This document shows, piece by piece, positions 59,312 through 64,000 of a DNA stretch of 64,000 nucleotides. The stretch is from contig NZ_FMZH01000004.1 in NCBI RefSeq assembly GCF_900101435.1, positions 250,615 to 314,614 on the forward strand, written 5' to 3'. Numbering within the stretch: the first letter of the stretch is position 1; each line of letters begins with the position of its first letter. Source of the stretch: Pedobacter soli. GTDB taxonomy: Bacteria; Bacteroidota; Bacteroidia; Sphingobacteriales; Sphingobacteriaceae. A program made the position numbers and the translations under genes. The notes under the pieces are model-generated. The model saw only the letters and a program-made list of their open reading frames with translations. It ran no database searches and had not been told where the DNA came from.

Positions 59312-61756
59312 TCATTTGATACTTTTACGAATAGAAGTTAGATCTAAAAATGCATCCGGAAGTCCTGGCGAACTCACCTGCATCTTAATATTTCCGGTAA
59401 TGTGCGTGCTCTTTACAATAGCCAAAGCCCGACCATTCCAGGCCTTTCTGATATTCGAAGGATAAGGTGTAATATCTTTCAGATTGGCATTATCTGTGGC
59501 TGCCAGGCTTGCTGCCCCCGTTAATTTAAAAGTCAGCGTATTGCTTGCATCAGGTTTTATATTTCCATCCTTATCTACTATTTCTGCAGTGATAAAAGAA
59601 AGGTCTTGTCCGGTGGCCCATAATTTAATTCTGTCAGCCTTTAACCTGATTTTATAAGCCGCTGCTGAAGTTTTCAAAATTGAGGCTGTTGTTTCTTTTC
59701 CGTTAACTACACCTACAGCTTTTAGCTCGCCAGATTGATATGGAACCGAAAATACAGCCTTAAACTCCTGTTTTGCGGTAGTTTCCTTTTCGCCGATTAG
59801 CTTGTTGTTGAGGTAAAGGCGTACAGCGGGGTATTTGGCATAAATTTCTACCTGTATTGCTTTGCCTTCGTAACCCGGCCAGGTCCAGCTTTCCCAGGTG
59901 GGCCAAACCGACCACATGGTTTCTTTAATTGCACCTCCATTAAGTGGATTTGGCTCTTTTACTGCTAGGTAAATTTGTTCATTATCATTGTACAGCATGC
60001 TCCGGTAGTGCGAAATGGGTTTTCGCCAGCCCGTTAAGTCAATATCGCCACAGTAGGCGCCATGCCACGGAAAAAGATCGCGTTCCCAATGTTGCCCTTC
60101 TAATTCTCCGGGGTAAAAATAGCGTCCAATACCCGATTCGCCCAAATAATCCATAGCCGTCCAAACAAAATCGCCGATAATGTAGCTGTTTTGCTGTACC
60201 AGCGCCCAGTTGGCAAAGGCATCTCTGGGATAAGATTCTGTTTGTACAATAATGCGTGAGGGAACCCGCTCATGATCTGCCTTTGCATGATGCAATTGGT
60301 AATTGTATCCGGCTACATCGTGCGCTGCCATCAGGGGATCAAACATGGCCCAATCTTTATCCCAGGTGGTCATGGCCGAAGTTACCGGTCTTGTGCTGTC
60401 ATGTTTTTTTACATAGCCTGAAAGGAGTTTGGCAGTTTCAATAGCCTGCGGTTCTTTTCGCTCTATGATTTCATTACCAATGCTCCACATAATGATTGAG
60501 GGATGGTTACGATCGCGTTTAACCATTGCGGCTACATCGCGTTCTGCCCAATCGTTAAAATATAAAGCATAATCATATTTGTTTTTGCCCGTACGCCAGC
60601 CATCAAAGGCTTCATCAATTACCAGGAGCCCCAGTTTATCACAGGCTGCTAAAAATGCTTCTGATGGTGGATTATGTGAAGTACGAACGGCATTAAATCC
60701 TGCGGATTTTAACAGCTCAGCTTTTCTTTCCTCGGCACGATCAAAGGCTGCTGCACCCAAACTGCCATTATCGTGATGTACACAACCACCATTTAGTTTG
60801 ATGTTTTGGCCATTCAGTTCAAATCCTTTGGTAGCACTGAAATGTATGGAGCGGATGCCAAAGGGTTGAGTTATCTTGTCGAGTACGTTTTTGGCTGCCC
60901 TGATCTCAACCTGCGCCTGATATAAATCTGGTGTTTGAATAGCCCATAAGTCTGGATTTTTCACTTCAATTTGTTCAGTTACCTCCTTAAAACTATTGGG
61001 CTCAATGTTAACCTGAACAATCTTTGTAGCTGCTTTTTTGTGGGTTTTATCAAAGAGCGAAATAGATAAGGCAACATTTTTAGGCATATCGGTATCATTT
61101 TTAAGTTTAGCTGCTACCTGAACGGTGGCTTTGTTGCTGCTTACCTTTGGTGTAGTAATAAAAACGCCCCATTGATCGATGTGAACCGGATCTTTACTCA
61201 CCAGCCACACATGACGGTAAATTCCTGATCCGCTATACCAGCGTGAGTTTTTCTGCTGAGCATTATCCACCCTAACGGCGATGGTATTTTTAGCGCCATA
61301 TTTCAAGTAAGGACTCAAATCGTAACTGAAAGCTGAATAACCGTAAGGATAAACGCCCAGCGATTTGCCATTGATGAAAACTTCGGCATTCATATAAACC
61401 CCTTCAAAATAAACAGATAAGCGTTTATTTTTTGCACTGGCGGGTAAAGAAAATGTTTTACGGTACCAGCCAATCCCCGCCGGGAAATAACCACCATCGT
61501 TGCCCATTGGATTTTTGGCTTCCATTTTACCCTCAATGCTCCAGTCGTGGGGCAAATCGAGCCCGCGCCAGTTTCGATCGTCAAAAGCAGGGGCACTGTA
61601 ATTGTCTGATTGATTTGCCAGGGTAAATTTCCAACCGTAATCAAATAGTTGTTTATCGGCATTAAAGTTTTGTTGCGCACCCGAACTGTGTGTTAAAAAA
61701 ATAAGGAGCACAATTAGCGTTACATAATTAAAACCAGAACGGAAAGATTTTTTCAT
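59312..61756 (-). CDS. Glycoside hydrolase family 2 beta-galactosidase
   Basis: An 814-residue secreted GH2 (signal peptide to about A27). Jelly-roll (about 35-190: S-R-W-Y-S-G-S-G-I-Y-R near 171-181), Ig-like (about 195-300) and barrel domains, then C-terminal Ig-like domains. The acid/base is E429 in W-S-I-G-N-E-I and the nucleophile is E507 in V-Q-T-E-S-Y. The position of N-x-K in uronidases reads D-L-T-G-W-R-K-P, so this is a neutral-sugar enzyme (beta-galactosidase-like), unlike the two GH2 of the PUL. It stands alone. Confidence 0.9.
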   Translation of the reverse strand: MKKSFRSGFNYVTLIVLLIFLTHSSGAQQNFNADKQLFDYGWKFTLANQSDNYSAPAFDDRNWRGLDLPHDWSIEGKMEAKNPMGNDGGYFPAGIGWYRKTFSLPASAKNKRLSVYFEGVYMNAEVFINGKSLGVYPYGYSAFSYDLSPYLKYGAKNTIAVRVDNAQQKNSRWYSGSGIYRHVWLVSKDPVHIDQWGVFITTPKVSSNKATVQVAAKLKNDTDMPKNVALSISLFDKTHKKAATKIVQVNIEPNSFKEVTEQIEVKNPDLWAIQTPDLYQAQVEIRAAKNVLDKITQPFGIRSIHFSATKGFELNGQNIKLNGGCVHHDNGSLGAAAFDRAEERKAELLKSAGFNAVRTSHNPPSEAFLAACDKLGLLVIDEAFDGWRTGKNKYDYALYFNDWAERDVAAMVKRDRNHPSIIMWSIGNEIIERKEPQAIETAKLLSGYVKKHDSTRPVTSAMTTWDKDWAMFDPLMAAHDVAGYNYQLHHAKADHERVPSRIIVQTESYPRDAFANWALVQQNSYIIGDFVWTAMDYLGESGIGRYFYPGELEGQHWERDLFPWHGAYCGDIDLTGWRKPISHYRSMLYNDNEQIYLAVKEPNPLNGGAIKETMWSVWPTWESWTWPGYEGKAIQVEIYAKYPAVRLYLNNKLIGEKETTAKQEFKAVFSVPYQSGELKAVGVVNGKETTASILKTSAAAYKIRLKADRIKLWATGQDLSFITAEIVDKDGNIKPDASNTLTFKLTGAASLAATDNANLKDITPYPSNIRKAWNGRALAIVKSTHITGNIKMQVSSPGLPDAFLDLTSIRKSIK

Positions 61757-61799
61757 GGCGAGGTTGATTTATACTTGGTTGCCATGAAGATATAAATAA

Positions 61800-61820
61800 T
61801 AAACGTTATATGTACGTTTA
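61800..61820 (-). promoter_or_regulatory. Inverted-repeat operator candidate before the GH2 gene
   Basis: TAAACGT (61800-61806) and ACGTTTA (61814-61820) form a perfect 7-bp inverted repeat with a 7-bp spacer, 44 bases before the ATG. A near -7 element, AATATTTG on the minus strand (61842-61835), lies just upstream. The site would cover the transcription start, so a repressor is the simplest reading. Confidence 0.5.
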
Positions 61821-61978
61821 AAAAATTATAAAATCAAATATTGACTAAACCATTACGCCTTAGGAGGATTAGGATTGTTTCTTTAAACTATAGGAAATGG
61901 GTGTTGTGATATGGATTTGGAGGAGAGGAGCAGAAAATGGATGAAACTTAATCAGACGAAGAATAAAGTGTTTTTGGA

Positions 61979-62002
61979 GCCGAATAAACTAATCTATTCG
62001 GC
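61979..62002. terminator. Hairpin between the small membrane peptide and the GH2 region
   Basis: GCCGAATA (61979-61986) pairs with TATTCGGC (61995-62002), with an 8-nt loop, 10 bases after the stop of the small gene. No T-run follows on that strand; on the plus strand TTT precedes it. Confidence 0.45.
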
Positions 62003-62011
62003 CCTTTAAAC

Positions 62012-62116
62012 TTAAAACCGCCTTTCTCGGCCTTTGTTACGAAGTAATTCGATCAAAATACCGAAACCAGAAAGTAGTGAGAATACGCCGATGATTAGGT
62101 TGGTTCTGTCATCCAT
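62012..62116 (-). CDS. 34-residue single-membrane-segment peptide
   Basis: The ATG at 62116 opens a 34-codon frame ending in TAA. The sequence has M-D-D-R-T-N, a hydrophobic helix (L-I-I-G-V-F-S-L-L-S-G-F-G-I-L-I, about 7-22), then a basic tail (L-L-R-N-K-G-R-E-R-R-F), so positive-inside topology places the C-terminus in the cytoplasm. It is too short for standard gene finders. A hairpin follows at 61979. It is likely a real small membrane protein of unknown role. Confidence 0.55.
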   Translation of the reverse strand: MDDRTNLIIGVFSLLSGFGILIELLRNKGRERRF

Positions 62117-62342
62117 GAAGTTTTAGTTTAGATTTTCAAGATATAAACTTCAAATGACATTAAAAAGACAATTAGTGAAAAAAGAGCAAAAAAGAGTAAA
62201 AAAATAGTAAATAGTCATTTTTTACCAGTTTAAATAATCAGCTCACACTGCTCAGAAAATTGAATTATAACATTTTAAAAACCAATATCTGCTCACAAAG
62301 GTTTCTTTAGCAGGTATTTCGGCCAGTTTAAAATATACGATA

Positions 62343-64000
62343 ATGAGTTTACAGGCATACAATCAAAAACGCGATTTTAAAAAGACCACCGAACCTAAGG
62401 CTGGTATAAGTAAAGACAGCAAAAGGTTAATGTTTGTGGTTCAGAAGCACGATGCTTCGAGACTCCATTACGATTTCCGTTTGGAAATGGGTGGTGTTTT
62501 AAAAAGCTGGGCGGTACCCAAAGGGCCTTCGCTCGATCCTAAAATTAAACACCTGGCCATGATGGTAGAAGATCATCCTTTCGATTACCGCAATTTCGAA
62601 GGCATTATTCCAAAAGGAGAATATGGTGGTGGAACCGTAATTGTTTGGGATCAGGGTTGGTACGAAACGATAGAAGATATAAAAGGAAAAAAAGCACAGG
62701 AAAATAATTTGCTTAAAGAATTGGCTAAAGGCTCCGTTAAAGTACGTTTACACGGGCAAAAATTAAACGGGGAATTTGCATTGGTAAAAACCAATGGCAT
62801 GGGCGAAAATGCCTGGCTGCTGATTAAACATGATGATGAATTTGCCACTAAAAAGGATGTAACCAAACTGGATGAATCGGTGCTTTCGGGAAAAACCATT
62901 GCGGTGATGGAGAAAACCAGTCAAAAGGTATGGAAATCGGGTAAAGCACAAACTATTAGTGATGAAAAGCTGGCCAAAGCCGTAAAGACTAAAAAAAAAG
63001 TTAAAAGTGATCCGGAATTGGCTGATCTGCAGGACGAAAATCCCGATCCGGCTAAACTGCTTAAAGAAGCACCTAAAACGGCCATTTTTAAAGCGGTAAA
63101 ACCGATGCTGGCCACTTTGGTTGATAGTCCTTTTGATGATGCAGACTGGCAGTATGAAGTGAAGTGGGATGGTTATCGCGCCCTTGCTTTCTTGAATAAA
63201 AATGAAGTGGAACTCCTTTCGAGAAACAAAAAATCATTTAACGAAAAGTTTTATCCTGTTCATGAACTCTTAAAATCGCTGAAACTAAACGCCGTTTTGG
63301 ATGGAGAGGTGTTGGTACTGAATGAAAAAGGCATTTCGAATTTTGGTCAACTGCAGAACTGGCGGAGTGAAGCCGATGGCGCATTAACTTATTGCGTTTT
63401 CGATATTTTGTGGTATAAAGGGAAAGACCTTACCGGCCTTACGCTGGTTGAAAGACAGGCGATATTGAATGAAATATTACCTCAAAATAACGATCGCATC
63501 CGCATTTCCAAAGTTTTTGATACCAACGGAACAGAATTTTTTGAGGCCGCTAAGAAGATCGGGCTGGAAGGAATCATGGCCAAGCGTAAATCTTCCGTTT
63601 ATAGCATAAACAGCAGATCAAAAGACTGGCTAAAAATAAAAATCAATAAAAGGCAGGAAGTCGTGATTGCTGGTTTTACCAAAAACAAAGACACTTCCAA
63701 ATCTTTCAGTTCGCTCATATTGGCAGTGTATAAAAAAGGTAAATTAACATTTGCCGGCAAGGTGGGTACTGGCTTTTCTAATCAGGATCAAAAAGAGATG
63801 ATGAAATTGTTTGAACCTTATATTACGAGGAAGAGTCCTTTTGAAGTTATTCCGGACGTAAATAAGCGTTCGCGATTTCAATACATGCAACCCGATGCAG
63901 AAATTACCTGGATGAAACCGGTATTGGTTGCGGAGGTTGAGTTTACCGAAATTACAAGCGATGGCGTGTTCAGGCATCCTTCGTTCAAAGGGATGCGCGA
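62343..64000 (+). CDS. ligD: DNA ligase D, N-terminal part (3' end outside window)
   Basis: At least 552 codons of a multidomain non-homologous end-joining ligase. The phosphoesterase domain is at about 30-160, with H-D-A-S-R-L-H-Y-D-F-R-L near 36-47 and F-E-G-I-I-P-K-G-E-Y-G near 85-95. The ATP-dependent ligase domain begins about 250, with nucleophile K274 in V-K-W-D-G-Y-R, L-D-G-E-V-L-V-L and E-G-I-M-A-K-R. An OB-fold part starts about 440. The polymerase domain expected after it is outside the window. It repairs double-strand breaks together with Ku, which is not in the window. The frame is open to the last base. Confidence 0.95.
   Translation, partial: MSLQAYNQKRDFKKTTEPKAGISKDSKRLMFVVQKHDASRLHYDFRLEMGGVLKSWAVPKGPSLDPKIKHLAMMVEDHPFDYRNFEGIIPKGEYGGGTVIVWDQGWYETIEDIKGKKAQENNLLKELAKGSVKVRLHGQKLNGEFALVKTNGMGENAWLLIKHDDEFATKKDVTKLDESVLSGKTIAVMEKTSQKVWKSGKAQTISDEKLAKAVKTKKKVKSDPELADLQDENPDPAKLLKEAPKTAIFKAVKPMLATLVDSPFDDADWQYEVKWDGYRALAFLNKNEVELLSRNKKSFNEKFYPVHELLKSLKLNAVLDGEVLVLNEKGISNFGQLQNWRSEADGALTYCVFDILWYKGKDLTGLTLVERQAILNEILPQNNDRIRISKVFDTNGTEFFEAAKKIGLEGIMAKRKSSVYSINSRSKDWLKIKINKRQEVVIAGFTKNKDTSKSFSSLILAVYKKGKLTFAGKVGTGFSNQDQKEMMKLFEPYITRKSPFEVIPDVNKRSRFQYMQPDAEITWMKPVLVAEVEFTEITSDGVFRHPSFKGMR

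Noticed and set aside
59312-61756. Third GH2 as part of the uronate locus
   Set aside because: It is 42 kb away on the other strand and lacks the N-x-K motif.

Overview
The window reads as part of a chromosome from a soil- or plant-associated Bacteroidota, most like Pedobacter or a close relative in the Sphingobacteriaceae. The signs are two SusC/SusD pairs, lipoproteins with C-K-K after the lipobox, promoter elements of the TAnnTTTG type, almost no Shine-Dalgarno sequences, LytTR and PAS two-component systems, a CusA/AcrB-type efflux operon and a multidomain LigD. This placement comes from gene content and style, not from any database match.

Region 1 (2-17336, all +) is the right-hand part of a large polysaccharide utilization locus. 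In order it holds the 3' end of a SusC receptor, SusD, a GH2 with the N-x-K motif of uronidases, a GH10 xylanase, a decayed signal-peptide ORF interrupted by a REP-like element, a DUF5009 membrane acyltransferase-like protein, a second GH2 with N-x-K, an alginate-lyase-fold polysaccharide lyase, a GH88 unsaturated glucuronyl hydrolase, a GH18, a GH30, an SDR of the mannonate oxidoreductase type and mannonate dehydratase UxuA. It ends at a clear terminator. The lyase, GH88 and uronidase candidates would release (unsaturated) uronic acids, and the SDR and UxuA carry uronate to 2-keto-3-deoxygluconate. The target is a glucuronic-acid-rich glycan: glucuronoxylan, or a fungal-wall or bacterial glucuronan.

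Region 2 (17400-27500) is mixed housekeeping: small hypothetical genes, a tRNA-Arg(TCT), an HTH regulator, a divergent Lrp/threonine dehydrogenase pair, an EamA transporter, a cupin, a RibD/DHFR-like reductase, a LytS/LytTR two-component system divergent from a small secreted protein, a candidate ~67-nt small RNA with promoter and terminator, and a retropepsin-like protein whose two catalytic aspartates are both histidine.

Region 3 (27613-33674, -) is a compact SusC-SusD-endonuclease/exonuclease/phosphatase operon. Region 4 (33887-36366) holds a methyltransferase and an FAD oxidoreductase. Region 5 (36383-40636) is a two-component operon with a beta-barrel protein and a Lys/Pro-rich secreted protein, divergent from a DUF4382 lipoprotein. 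The intergenic region carries two mirrored 11-bp-period direct repeats that look like the operators of the OmpR-type regulator, and a leader terminator.

Region 6 (40681-50800) has a ricin-lectin/HExxH lipoprotein, a 112-bp tandem repeat, a double-PAS kinase, an FNR-like regulator with four cysteines, a ClC-CBS protein, small proteins, and a cytochrome b-sulfite-oxidase fusion next to a TDT exporter. Region 7 (50811-59214, -) is an OMF-RND-MFP efflux operon with a LytS/LytTR pair and an orphan receiver protein. Region 8 has a third GH2 (beta-galactosidase type), a 34-residue membrane peptide, and the 5' part of LigD running off the window.
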